Part shown: in pieces, positions 21,226 to 33,180 of the stretch
Position numbering within the stretch: position 1 is the stretch's first letter
How the letters are laid out: the number at the start of each line of letters is the position of its first letter
NCBI RefSeq assembly: GCF_023898315.1
Contig: NC_064617.1
Location: forward strand, 711,099,202-711,163,201
From: Schistocerca nitens
Lineage: Eukaryota > Arthropoda > Insecta > Orthoptera > Acrididae
DNA: 64,000 nt
Direction of reading: 5' to 3'
Position numbers and translations under genes: made by a program
Notes under the pieces: generated by a model
The model's input: only the letters and a program-made list of their open reading frames with translations
Told to the model about the DNA's origin: nothing
The model's database searches: none

Positions 21226-21249
21226 GAAATAATAATAGTAGTAGTAGTA
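21226..21249. repeat. TAA/TAG triplet run at the 3' flank of the Dong-like LINE
   Basis: AATAATAATAGTAGTAGTAG follows the LINE's 3' end; it is probably the other side of the split TAA target. Confidence 0.85.
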
Positions 21250-22600
21250 CAGGGTATCCAGCAAAGGAGTCCCTTATTTCAAAATTAAATATCTTGAAAA
21301 CTAAGGTCGATAGATGAATGCAACAAAGCTGTAAGAATTTTATACAGAAGTTTCAAAAAAGTTTGGAAACCTGCTAACAGATGGAGCTTTAGTCACAATA
21401 TGTAGTGCCTGTAAATATTGCGCAGCAGCTCAGAGTGATCAGTTCTCCCGTTGAAACATGAAAGGAGGTTAGTGTACTGAAGGAAGAGGTTGAAATCATG
21501 TATTCTGTTGTGTCACTGTACATACTATCAAATATGTTGCCACAGTTTCTGAAATTTTTCAGCTAAACCCAAGATAATCCATCTGAAAAATTGGAGCTGA
21601 GACTGGTTTGGAGCGATCCAGCATGCACAGAATACTGAGACTAGCCTACATGTTTCCATACCTGTATGAGCTGTGCGACAGAGGGCTGACTTTGTGAACC
21701 AGATTCTCAGAATGATCAATAATGAAGGACTTGATGTTGGCTGCATCTGGTTCACAGATAAAGTACACTCCCACCTGAATGGAGTCATGAATAAACAAAA
21801 CTGATGTTTTTGGGGTTAGAAAATCCCCTTTTGTATGAAGTGAGACCACTGAATCCTCCTAAAGTTTCTGTTTTTGCTGTAGTATGCAGCAGAGGCATTA
21901 TTGGCACTTTTTTCATGTGGTAAACTACAACTACTGAATGTTACATTGTGGCCGATTATCACCACACAGTTAGTGTTGGAAGATCGACCAGGCACCGAGT
22001 GGTTCACGCAGGAAAGATGGGGCCAGACTACATCGCACTGAACAGGTGTTTCACTTTCTTGATGAATACTTTGGGAATAGAGTCACTGAGTAAGACTGTT
22101 GTAAATTTACTGATACAGGAATGGACTGGCCTCCATATTGTCCCACTCTAACTCCTTCTGATGCCTTATTTGGGGCACATTGGAAGACACTGTCTACTGG
22201 AACCATCACACCATGCAGGATGTCCTTGAATCCTTGGTCCATATGGTATCTAAATCCATTTCCAATAAGACACTACAGGATGTGATAGCAAATTTCAGTG
22301 TTTGGTTGCACCACCTCCATACTGTCATTGGTGGATATACAGAAAAGATTGTAATGTGATTGCAAAAACTGCTTTCAGAGGATGACTTTAATTACACATG
22401 CCGATACTGTAAAAGCTTCACAGTGCACAGAGCCATCTGTTAGCAATTTTTCAAACTATTTCAAAACTTCTGTATAAAATTCTTACAGCTTTCAAAAAAA
22501 AAAAGTTTCCTGCACTTGTCTGTCAATCTTAGTTTTTATTTTTTTGAAATTATTAATATTGAATTATGAAATCAGTGACTCCTTTGCTAGACACCCGATG
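21250..22600 (+). mobile_element. mariner/Tc1-type DNA transposon with decayed transposase
   Basis: The ends are inverted repeats: GGGTATCCAGCAAAGGAGTC at 21253 and, read inwards from the right end, GGGTGTCTAGCAAAGGAGTC from 22598. Both are followed by an A-T rich TTTCAAAATT-like stretch. Length about 1.35 kb. Plus-strand fragments show a transposase: HRTEQVFHFLDEYFGNRV (22035-22090), then DWPPYCPTLTPSDALFGAHW (22125-22190), equivalent to the PPYSPDLTP-x-D block. Frameshifts and stops abound. The family within IS630-Tc1-mariner is not resolved and no clean TA duplication is visible. Confidence 0.75.
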
Positions 22601-25600
22601 ATGATAAATTTATGGAGATTGTCAACCCCAACTGGTGCATCTCCAGGTGGCAGATAGAGGAATGCTCAGCAGGTATGTGGGCTAGGTGGGAAATAAAATA
22701 CCACCCACAGATCAAAATGACACCCAAAATCCATGCTGCATCTGACTTGGAACAAGCAGGAGTTAGGTCAGCGTCTGTTCACCAGGAGATGCAGCTGTAA
22801 ACATGCTCCAGGAGCTCACGATCCCTGGTTCTACACCACTAGCAAAAGCTAGGAGATTGATGATAAGCAAACCTGACTTGTACGAGAAAAGAGAATTACC
22901 TCAGGTGGACGATCCACCCACTGCAAACTGGCAACCAGGCATTCAGATTCTGAGGAGCTTCAGTTTATGTGAGAGAGCAAGTTGGAATGCTCTGCTAAAC
23001 TTCTGTGAAAAGTGCACACTTACATTGGCACTTTCAATATTCAGACATCAATCAAGCAGAAAAACTACACAGTTCTCTCAACAGAACTCACGTAGCAGAA
23101 AATCCAAATTCTCGCCCTGCAAGAAACACGCTTCACAGATTCAGAAACATTAGACTACAATAATTACAAAATCTTCAAAAGTGGAACAAACAAGAAAATT
23201 AGCAAAAGAGCAGCACTATTTGGCATTGCCTTCATTGTGGACAAAAAAGTTTCAGCTAAAGATCTGAAGCTCAATAACAACGGAATTATGACCTTAAGAA
23301 TCAAACACACACACAAAAAATTATACTTTTATTAACATAATTGCACCAGCAAATGGTGACAATTAAAAGATCCCAAAAAACAGAAAGATTCTGGGAAGAA
23401 CTTGAAACAGAGGTGGCCAAAATTCCAAAAGATGATGTGAGAATTCTAATTGCTAATTTTTAATGCCAAAATTGATGGGAAACGCAAATACGAGAGGATG
23501 GTGAGAGAATATCCTGCTCACAAGTTCGCCAACCAATAAGAATGGTACATGACTCATTGAGTTATGCAGATACAACAGCCTAAAAATTATGTCAACCTCA
23601 CATCACGGGTGGGGGATAGACAGTCACCCATCCAACATTTAGGAGAATTTCAGATTGATCAAATGATGATATCATATGACTACCAAAAATAAATCCGTGA
23701 TGTGCAAGTATACAGAGGTGCAAACACAAATTTGGATCAGTATTTAACCAGAGTCAAAATTAAATTCAAACCCGTAAGAGAATTCAACAGGAAAACACAT
23801 ACGATGCAAAAAATTGATCTACACAAAATCAGAGACTCAGAAAAAAATTAAAAATGGGAGGAACAACTTGCAGAAGACTGGGAGAAATTTCAACCTAAAA
23901 TCATCAAAACAGCAAAAGAACTGATCCCTCTTCACACACAAAAAAACCTCAAGGTGGAATGAGGCATGTAGGCATGCATTAGAAGAAAGAAAAAAGGTAT
24001 TTTAAAATTACTATTGCAACATGTCAGAAGGAACACACAAGAAATTCCTTGAAGTTTGCAAATGAACATCCAAGATTTTAAGCCAAAATAAATCAAAATA
24101 TGTCAATGACCAACTGGAGTCGGTTGAAGACAAATTCAAAAATTGCAACACACATGATTTCTATAAGACCTTTGCAAAACAAATCAAATGGTACTCACCA
24201 CAGAATCTCTGCTTTTGAAAACAAGTTGGTAAATTAGCCCAAGAAAATTCCAAAGAACTATCCTCATACTTTTCACAGCTTTTAGTTTGCTTGTAACCCA
24301 AAGAGAAATTCCCAAAAATACATCCTGAAATAACAACAGGAAGTTCATCAGGACGACCAAAAGTAGTAGCTGATTTACATATCAAGAAACTTGAAAACAA
24401 CAAAGCATCAATGCAGAATGGAACTGTAGGTGAACCCTTGAAAAGATTAGGCCCAAACTCAGTCAAAGATATTACAAGAATAATCAGAGACATTTTAGAA
24501 ATTGAAAATATCCCATATGACGGGAAGATTGCTCTAATCCATCCAATACATAAAAAAGGCAACAAATCAGATGTAAACAACCATAGAGGGATCTCCCTCT
24601 TATTCGTAACTTGCAAAATCCTATCATCTTGTATCTTGAATAGAGCACAAAAGCAATTAAAACCCAAATTAGCAGAATATCAAGCAGGATTCAGACCGAA
24701 CAGCTCACACCCAGAACCAGTTTTTAACCTCAAAAACATACTATTTGAGCTCTCAGTGAAAAACCTTTAGTATGCAAAATTGTAGATTTTAAAAAGGTGC
24801 TCAACACAGTAGACTGGCACTCACTATTCCAAACTTTAGTAGAGAGGACACTAGATCCAAAAGCATGAGAACTCATAAAACAAACTCCTAAATGGAATGA
24901 TATCGAAAGTAACATTTATGGATGAAGTCTTACAAACCTCAAACAGGTGTAAGACAAGGAGATGGACTCTCTCCAGCTCTGTTCAGCGTCATCCTAGACA
25001 AGGTTAGGGAAGAATTGGAGAAATAACTTGGATTTTGGAAGCCAGTCTTACAGGCCTTTCCCAAAAACAAACTCTACATACCATACCTCATGTTAGCAGA
25101 CAACTTGGCAATATTTACAGATGATGAAGAGACTATTGTTAAACAGCTTGAGATACTTGAAGACTGTGTAGAAAAAGTAATATTGTAAATCTGAATCGAG
25201 AAAACTGAATTCATATGTTCAAAGACAGAAATCGTGAGGCTGAAAACAAAATACAGTAAAATCAGTGGGGTCCCGTACTTTAAATATCTCAGAGAAATCA
25301 TTGAGCCGAAAGGCCCTGAAAAAATCTCTCAGCAAAACTGCCTCCAAAAAGTCAGAAAAACATTAAGGTTAGTTGAAAATCACTAAACAAAAAATCTATG
25401 TTACAACAGAAAAGGCAGACAAAAATCTACAACACAGTCATTAAACAAACAGTAATCTAGACAAGTGAAACACTTGACACTTAACAGAAAATATGAACTT
25501 GAAGAAATCAGAAAAGAAGAGAGAAAGATCACAAGGAAAATTTTAGGAGCAAGACATGCAAAAGACAGTTACAGGCTACAGTCAGTGAAAACAACAGAAA

Positions 25601-25860
25601 TGTTTTCAAACACCAATATTGACATTAAGGACCTCAAAAATGCAAACATAAGGTAAATCAGCATTTTAGAAAGTAGACAAATGGGAAGCAACATCAGAGT
25701 AACCAAAACAAAAACAGTACAGACTGAAGTGGTTGAAAGAACGTAAACAAGCCTTCTTGGAAAGAATGAAAGCCTATTGGAACAACAAGAGGAACTTAAA
25801 GAAAAGTTGGTTGAGTTATTTGCTTTTTATGTCTTCCAATTTTTGAGATAATTTGCTAAT
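22601..25860 (+). mobile_element. degenerate APE-type LINE
   Basis: Plus-strand fragments appear in LINE order. A 5' part (22612-22800) has no known domain. Endonuclease pieces follow: FNIQTSIKQKN, then ILALQETRFTDSE (23030-23145). RT pieces are IALIHPIHKKGNKSDVNNHR (24525-24590), AEYQAGFRPNSS (24675), a DFKK-type motif A (24786), a QGDGLSPALFSV-like motif B (24955-24990) and a degraded ADNLAIFTDD motif C (25095-25125). The C-terminus has KYELEEIRKEERKITRKILG (25485-25550) and ERMKAYWNNKRNLKK (25765-25808). There are dozens of frame breaks; it is an old copy. Related to RTE-type elements, clade uncertain. Confidence 0.75.
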
Positions 25861-26179
25861 ATTTATAATTACAATATTAATAATTATAATAACTTGATAA
25901 ACAGATGGGAGAGCTAAACTTGAAACAATACCTTTTTATAAATGGAAATAAAAAGTAATTTAAACAAATAAAATATGATAGGAAACCAGAGGATGGTGCC
26001 ATTAATGAGAGACATGTTAAAAGGAAGGCAGATACTGTGAGACTGGAATTGGTAGGGGAAGAAGGGTGGGGGGCAGAGAGTACAAAATGAACATGCCTGT
26101 GGAAGACCATGGTGAACAGCAGAGAACTAGAATACAGTTGTAATTGCGTCCTGTCATCCGTGTTAAGTATTCATCCCCT
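25861..26179. other. AT-rich intron stretch, nothing recognised
   Basis: Short TAAT-rich run followed by unclassified sequence. A 77-codon minus-strand frame (25877-26110) has a hydrophobic composition but no family resemblance I can defend. Confidence 0.4.
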
Positions 26180-26830
26180 TAACAGATCATCACATTGGAT
26201 GGCTCTATCCCGTAATGCTCCAAACGTTATCAATTGGGGAGAGATCCAGCGACCTTGCTGGCCAAGTTAAGATCAGTCGGGCATGAAGACAAGCTGCAGA
26301 AACTCTCACCGTTTGTGGGCGGGCATTATCCTGCTGAAATGTAGCTTGCCATGAAGGGCAACAAAACAAGAGTGTAGAGTGTCGTCGACATACTACTGTG
26401 TTGTAAGGGTTTCGCAGATGACAATCTAAGGTGTCCCACTATGAAATAAAGTAGCACTCCAGTCACTCACTTCTGGTAGAAAGGCCATATGGCAGGTGAC
26501 AGTCAGGTTTGCATCCCACTGCGTTCCGCGATGTCTCCAGACATGTCTTTGACCTGGAATCTCATTGACTGGATTAGAAATGTTTTTAGTGATGAGGACC
26601 ACTTTGAATTGAGCCCCAACGGCCAGCGAAGATGTGTCTGGAGATGCTCCTAACAGTGGTGGAATACAAACCTGACATCGCCCTCATATGGCTTGACAAC
26701 TAGGAGTGATGGTCTGGGTTGCCATTTCATTCACAGGAGGACTTCTTTAGTTGTCATCCATGGCACTCTTAGAGCACAGTGCTCCGTCAACAATATTGTA
26801 CTCCCCATTTCACCACCAATCATAGGAAAC
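26180..26830. mobile_element. rearranged Tc1-like element, two transposase pieces head to head
   Basis: On the minus strand, 26545 down to 26190 reads as the C-terminal part of a Tc1 transposase: FHSGTP, then a YVDDTLH block, then ARPQTVRV-like and PARSLDLSPID-like blocks, with frame breaks. On the plus strand, 26557-26815 reads as the central part: NLIDWIRNVFSDEDHFELSP, then QRRCVWR, a TRSDGLGCHF block (GVMVWGAI-like) and VVIHGTLRAQ. The two pieces belong to overlapping parts of the same protein family but lie in opposite orientation, so two copies met or one was internally inverted. Confidence 0.7.
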
Positions 26831-27567
26831 CATTGTGGGAGTTTGTAAGATAATAGAATTTAATGTTATGCCCTCCTCTGTTTCACAAAATTGTCAAATT
26901 TTAAGCAGAGCGGTAGAATGTTGTGGTGGCTAGTTCATAGTTTCTTGCATATCACTTGTTCTAGCACCATGCGAATCAAAAGCGTGAGTGTTTGAGCAAG
27001 GTTGATACTCTATCAAGTGCTTCAGTGTGTTACAAAATCTCAAACCTGTTTCAGCAAAAGTATAATTTGCCCTACCTATCCATAAGAGTTCTTCAAAATA
27101 AATCTGCACATGACCTCAGTAGCCCAAGCCCCATCTTTAAAAGTGAGACGACCCCTATATAAATCTATAAATATAAAATTACTGATATCTGCAGCTACAA
27201 TTTAATGTGCAATTATTAGGTAAACTCATAGTTTTCAAATGACAAATTTGGAAAAAAACCTCATCTTATATTCAAGTAAATAAGATTCATCACATACTCC
27301 CTTCATTTTGTTCACATGTTTTTGAGAAAAGAATAAATTTTTTGTGTCACTGGTATTTGACTTACTTTGACCTGATAGTTCTTATAGGATATCTTGTTAC
27401 CGACACCTTGAATTCAGTAAAGATTATTTTTAGTTACCAGATTGTAATTTCTTTTTTAAAATTTCTTCTACATTGTCATTCAGTCTCTCTGGCAAAATTA
27501 ACTGTAGTTTTTAATATATCAGTAGTATTTTGTAATTTCACTGCACAGATATCTTAATTTCTTCTAG
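26831..27567 (+). other. Marf: 3' part of the last mitofusin intron
   Basis: Single-copy-looking AT-rich sequence. The T-rich tract from 27430 onward ends in the acceptor TTCTTCTAG at 27559-27567. No gene or known repeat is seen. Confidence 0.6.
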
Positions 27568-27772
27568 GGAGCTTTCAAGCACATTTGCTCGTCTTTGTCA
27601 CCTAGTGGATGAGGCATCAACTGACATGGATGAGGCCATAAAGTCACTTGAGAAAGAGCTCAGGACTTTGGAGGAGGCAGCTGCATCTGCTAAGAGTTTG
27701 CGTAATAAAGCAAACTACCTTGCACAGGAGCTAGCTATGTTTGAAGAGACTTACCTGCAGTGTGATAATTAA
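27568..27772 (+). CDS. Marf: mitofusin, terminal coding exon (HR2 coiled coil and stop)
   Basis: Begins after TTCTTCTAG, completes the split glutamine codon and reads ELSSTFARLCHLVDEASTDM. It continues through an acidic and basic heptad stretch with SLRNKANYLAQELAMFEETY to a TAA stop at 27770-27772. The blocks STFA-x-LC-x-x-VD and LLRNKA-x-L-x-x-EL-x-x-F are the conserved end of mitofusins. HR2 forms the antiparallel coiled coil that tethers mitochondria before fusion. Together the three exons give the last 186 residues of the protein in one frame with no defect, so the gene appears intact despite its transposon-filled introns. Confidence 0.95.
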
Positions 27773-28110
27773 TAGCTTATTATTACTTAGGCACTTGTAT
27801 AAATGTGCAGTTAACAGCATGAAACACTCACTACTAGTCACTGGCGATTAACAGTTAGTAGTACCCAAGCAGTAAGTGGCTTGGGACTTAACACATATAT
27901 CATTGTTATATGTTTCAAGTTGTACGCTGTGCAGTGCTTGGTGGTGACTTCTGTTAAAAAACATAATGTCATTGCTGTTTCACTGCACATGATGGTCCTG
28001 TTATAATTGTTAGTCTGCTCGTAGCAGATTCTGGAAAGAGTCATAGATTATGTGTAGCATAAACTAAATGCACAGTTTGAATAAAGTACAATAACCATGT
28101 CTTACAAATC
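27773..28110 (+). other. Marf: mitofusin 3' UTR with candidate polyadenylation signal
   Basis: Sequence after the stop codon. The first canonical AATAAA is at 28080-28085, followed by a GT-containing stretch (28105-28150), so cleavage could occur near 28100. Longer 3' UTRs are possible because T-rich and AATAAA-like motifs recur further on (28970-29040). Confidence 0.5.
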
Positions 28111-28680
28111 AGAGTCCAGTTTGGATATCCTGCAGTCAATAAGGATATCGCAACATGATTATATTGCTTTATTGGTCATCATTGTTAAATCACGATGTAT
28201 AAAAATTAATCTGTATTTATTCATAAATTTATATTGTTAAAACTTGTCATTTTGTGAATTATCGTATGTTAGTAAAAAAGCTTGAATCTATGATAGGTTG
28301 TCTGTTTACCTATAAATTAAGTATACCGTTGGGTGTGCTCTGTACAGTTGTTGATGTGATCTTCAGTTCTGTATCTGATGATGTCCTGTGATTTCTGCCT
28401 TGGGAAGAAATATTTATAAATCCATTTTCTGTATACAGAGTTGTAATATTTGTGACAATATTTGTACCACATTAGTATTAATGACCATAAAATAACATAA
28501 TTTGACAGGTGTTCAGTAAGTTAGGAATGGAGAATTTGATTTGAAGCTGAGTGTTCCTAAGGCATCTGTTCTTCAGAAGATTAAAAGTCTAATAATTGAA
28601 TTTCATGAAGTGGTCATCATCATTTTGTATGAGATGAACTTTAATCATCAGTACTGTTCACTCAATATTTTGCCATTAAG

Positions 28681-28686
<6 letters not shown>

Positions 28687-28720
<34 letters not shown>
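28687..28720. repeat. (CA)n microsatellite
   Basis: About 16 CA units. Confidence 0.95.
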
Positions 28721-28722
<2 letters not shown>

Positions 28723-29675
28723 GTATCAGACTACAGTGCCTTAAATGTAAAACATCAGAATGCATAGTATGTCACCGAAATATTGTTTTCATTAGTCCTT
28801 GATAGAAAGCATACTTAACAAAATTACTTGCAAATATGAAATATGGTGATTTTATTTAAAGCTATAATTTCTTATGGTTAGTACAAAGTATTTGTTTTAT
28901 CACATAAGGACCTTACTGGTTAAACAGTGTTCATACAACAATATTTAAATGCAGTAGTGCGTAAAAGGAAATAAATGGTGTTTGTATGAAAAGTAATACT
29001 CATTTTATCATTAAGTTTTTTTTTTTTTTTTAATAAATTGCAGAAGCAGATTTTCTTAATTACAGAATTAATAAGTAATACACACAAACATTTCATTAAA
29101 GGAACAGGATTATTGTTTTGGCAGCTAAGGTAGATTTTTAGATTTTGTAGAATGTTTTTAATATTTCATTCTAATTAATAATAGCTGACAGCTTTGTTTG
29201 TAACTGCATACGCAAGTCGTGATATTTGTATTTTATTCTTTAACATTGTTTAGGCTACAAAGGATATGTTCCATGTAGCATATTGTACAAATTATCTTGG
29301 CAGTAATGTCAAAAAAGCAGTGTTACAAATAGTTTATGAAAGACTTGCAACAAAAGTTATCTCGAGGCACACTAGGAAACAGACATTTACACTTGATAAT
29401 TCTATCCATCATATTTAGGTGTAGGATTAACCATTATTTGTACATGGGCATGATTAAAACTTGAAAATTCTATACTTGTATTACTGTTTTCAAAAACAGG
29501 TAAATGAAAAGGAAGAACAACAAGAAGTTAGACGAGAGAGAGAGCACTGTAATAGAGTGAGTTAATTTGGAACCTATTTATTGTTGTGTTTATGAAAAAT
29601 ATTTATACACACACCCACTCACACAATTATATCTGTAAACGATGGATTTCAGTGCTGAACTTGGGTGTTGTTAGG

Positions 29676-29678
<3 letters not shown>

Positions 29679-29729
<51 letters not shown>
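29679..29729. repeat. (TC)n microsatellite
   Basis: About 25 TC units, uninterrupted. Confidence 0.95.
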
Positions 29730-29733
<4 letters not shown>

Positions 29734-30899
29734 GAATAGACTTTCAAACAGAGCCTGTGGTTAGAAGTATGTGGCAGTAACGTCACTGTGGTATGTTGCT
29801 AAGTTCTCATATATTTAAAAGTCTTACAGTTCCATATCTTTGTGTGTGGAACACCAGCATCTTCTTTGCAGAATTTTATTCTATAGTAGTTAAGGGGAAT
29901 AGAGCCACTTTTCAAAAAAAAATAGTATCAGATGCTCACACATGAAAAAAAGCATTGGAAAGTCAATCTATGGAATGCAAGAGGACTTAAATTGAAATTA
30001 AACAAGAAAAATCCAGAAATATTTATATATGTTACTGGCTTTCCTTTTCTTCTCTTACAGGCTTCATCTCGCTATTCTTGGAGTGTTTACTGCTCTTTAT
30101 TTTGCCAGTTAAATTTATGATGTGCCACACTTCGCTCCAATTTTGTTTCGACCAAACTTTATTGATTTTGTGTGATTTATTTTAAGAGTGTAATAATTCT
30201 GCTGCCAGTGCTTAATTAACATTTGGAGATTACACTGAAACAAATTTGTACATGTCTGCAAGTATGAATATTGCCTCTGTCATTGAGTGAGTTGCTTTAT
30301 TGACTCAGGATATTTCAGATTTAACAAGAGTTCCTTGTACAGACAACTAAATAAAATCGAAAATAAATTTGAGTACAAAATATTTATTTTGTTGTGATGG
30401 TTCTAAAGAAATCTTGTGATGGTTCTAAAGAAGATTCACACAACACTCACTCTCTACAAGAACTCTTTCCATAAAAATGTATTACTTTTTAATTGTGATG
30501 AACACCCTTATAAATATGTCCATTTGAAGCCCATTACCAAACAGGAACTGGATTCTATGGATTACACCTACTTCTTGTGAACGGTTTATGTAGTAAAATA
30601 ATCTCTTAAGTGGCTGGAAATTGATCAACAGACTGTTGTTTCTCTAAACCCCCTTGCTGTTGGCTGCTTTCTCATACTATAAACATGTTTTTGATGTATC
30701 TTGATAAGTAGTTCTGTGTGTGCTTCCATGTGGCTGTTGTGAGAGATGAGATGATGAAGTGGAGAAAGTTTTCGAAAATCGGACATGGCAGAGCCTTATC
30801 GGCCTCATATGGTGTTGGTAAAATTGAAATGTGGCATTTGCATTTTTTATTACATGGAAACTCATAAGTGAAAGTGTGGTGTTCAACTTTCAACTCCTC

Positions 30900-32240
30900 T
30901 GAGTGAGTGAGTGTGGCAGATAGAAGGAAAGTCCTGAAAAATTAAAGACCAACGTCAACATCAGTTTTCTGCAGAATTCTTGAACATATTCCAAGTTTGA
31001 ATGTAATAAATTTCCTTGAGACAGGAAAGCTTCTGTCGACAAATTAGCACAGATTTATAAAGCATTATTTGTGCAAAACTCAGCTTGCCTTTTTTTTCGT
31101 GTGATATACTGTGGACCACAGATGATGAGCAACAGGCAGATATTCCTAGATTTCTGAATAGCATTTGACATGATGTCCCACTGCAGACTGTCAGCAAAAG
31201 TTGGACCATACACATTAGGTTCCCAGAGATGTGAGTGCCTTCAAGACTTAATATGTAATAGATCCCAGTATATTGTCGTTGATGATACTGTTCATCAGAG
31301 ACACAGGTATCATCAGTAGTAACCCAGGGATTTTTGACGGGACTGCTCTTATTCTTTATATACATAAATGATCTGATGGACAGGATCAGCAGCAATCTGT
31401 GGATGTTAGTTGTTGTGGAGTACAAGAAGGTGTTGTTGTTGAGTGACGTAGGAGGTTACAACATTACTAAGACGAAATTCCTAGTCATTGTTATTAATGG
31501 TAGCTTGCTCTAAATGTAGAAAAATGTAAGTTAAAGCAGGTGAATTGGAAAAATTATCATGTAATGTTAGAATATGGCATTGGTAGTAAGCTGCTTGTTG
31601 CAGTTACATTGATTAAATATCTATACATAATATTGCAAACTGATTTGAAGTGGAATGAGCATGTAAAGGCTGTACTAGGGAAAGCAAATGGTAGACTTCA
31701 GTTCATTGAGAGAATTTTTGGGCAGAGTAGCTCATCTGTAAGGGAGAATGTGTATTGAACACTAGTGCAACCTATTCTTGAGTACTGCTAGAGTGTTTGT
31801 TATAAACCCCCCTTCCACCTCCCCGTCCCCCTCCCCCTTACAGGTTGGATTAGAGGAAGGCATCGAAATAATTCAGAGATGAGCTGCTAGACTGGCTACC
31901 AGTAGGTTTGATCGACACACGAATATTACAGAATGCTTCAAGAACTCAAGTGGGCATCCCTGGAGGGAGGGCAAGGTTCTTTCTGCAAAACATTATAGAG
32001 AAAATTTAGAGAACCAGCATTTGAAGTTGACTGCATAAAGATTCTACTTTTGCCAACACACATTTCCTGTAAGGACCGTGAAGGTAAGATAAGAGAAATT
32101 AGGGCTCGTGTAGAGGCTTATAGACTGTCTATTTTCCTTCGCTCTGTTTGTTAGTGGAACAGATAAGGAAATGACCCATAGTAGCACAAGGTTCACTCCA
32201 CCATGCACCATATGTTGGCTTGCACAGTATGTATGTAAGG
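30900..32240 (+). mobile_element. CR1-type LINE, degenerate 3' half
   Basis: Plus-strand pieces read in order. Near 30945-31010 is a CRILEH block followed by FLETGKLLST. Then comes KTQLAFFF (31075), a broken motif A region (31140-31180), a TQGFLTGLLLFFIYINDLMD segment (31320-31382, motif B and after) and KYLYIILQTDLKWNEHVKAV (31615-31672). Next are GKANGRLQFIERIFGQSSSS (31678) and LVQPILEYC (31760-31785), ending in KIREIRARVEAYR (32087-32125). It ends next to a (GT)n run. Same family as 35200-36434 and 39600-40890. Multiple stops; inactive. Confidence 0.8.

Positions 32241-32241
<1 letters not shown>

Positions 32242-32298
<57 letters not shown>
32242..32298. repeat. (GT)n microsatellite
   Basis: About 28 GT units immediately after the CR1-type LINE fragment. 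Confidence 0.95.
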
Positions 32299-32299
<1 letters not shown>

Positions 32300-33180
32300 A
32301 GATATTTTTGCAATTTCTTATGTAAAATAGTTAGGCTGCTAAGTGTTCTGTTCACTGGCAATGGTCCACTTACTGTTTGTCGATCATGTTATGTTTCCCC
32401 TTAGTATGAAATGTTAAAAATGCAGGATTGTATAAAAATGTACCTTGTGTGCAATTTCCAGATGTACTTATGAGCTCTGAGAATATACTTCAAAGATATG
32501 TTGGTTAATTTCAATCTTGGTGTATTTGCAAAGCTACCATGCTGGAATCATGTCGGATTAAAATGTTATGGAAGTTGCTAACACACCTCACAGACGGTTA
32601 CCTTTTGGGTCAAGAGCTCTTGATGGTTATTTGAAATTGTAAATACAGAATTTTGTTCCATATAACTGTAATACTTTTAAATCACACTTGGATGATATTC
32701 AGACAGCAGTAATTAAATGTTTGTTGATTTGATTGAATAATAAGAGTGCTGTAACTAAGGCATTTCACCTTTGCATATTGCAAAATATGTTCAAAGATCC
32801 ATTAAATGTGAATATTCAGCTCATTGTTGTGCAGGTCATGTTCTTTCTGCAAAATACTGACAAACTTTTTTTGAGGTTCAGTCCATAGTAAACAGAACAA
32901 ATTAAGAGTATTGAATACATGATGGCTTAAAACCAGAAAACTTTTTTTCGTGGTTACCCCAAGGACACAAGTGTAACTCATCTTAGAACTTGCTTATAAC
33001 ACTCATGAGAGTTGTCTTAAATTGCTCCTCTTTCTTCTGTCCTTATGAATTTGTAATTTTGAAAAGATTAAGATACTAGAGGAGATCATGTCTTTGTCCA
33101 GTCAGCATATGAATGCCGATGTACTCAAAACACTAATGAAAGACGTGGAATGGACGATACATAAACAAGATAAAAGATGT
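32299..33180. other. non-coding stretch, nothing recognised
   Basis: AT-rich, no ORF with family resemblance, no repeat structure. Confidence 0.4.

Larger units (their letters stand above)
14559..27567 (+). other. Marf: mitofusin last intron (13.0 kb), filled with transposons
   Basis: The donor GTGAGTAT and the acceptor TTCTTCTAG bound an intron that carries at least six insertions. These are an RTE tail, a tRNA-like inverted repeat, a Dong/R4 LINE with Penelope tails, a mariner-type element, another LINE and a rearranged Tc1. Recognised insertions cover most of 15.2-26.8 kb. The stretch 14565-15280 shows no repeat or gene. Confidence 0.85.
28111..30890. other. non-coding AT-rich stretch with microsatellites
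   Basis: No gene or known transposon was recognised. It includes (CA)n at 28687-28720, a T run at 29018-29032 and a long (TC)n at 29679-29729. The 62-codon frame at 29932-30117 looks like chance. Confidence 0.5.

Noticed and set aside
29932-30120. 62-codon ORF in the quiet region
   Set aside because: No homology, no splice or promoter context; length expected by chance.
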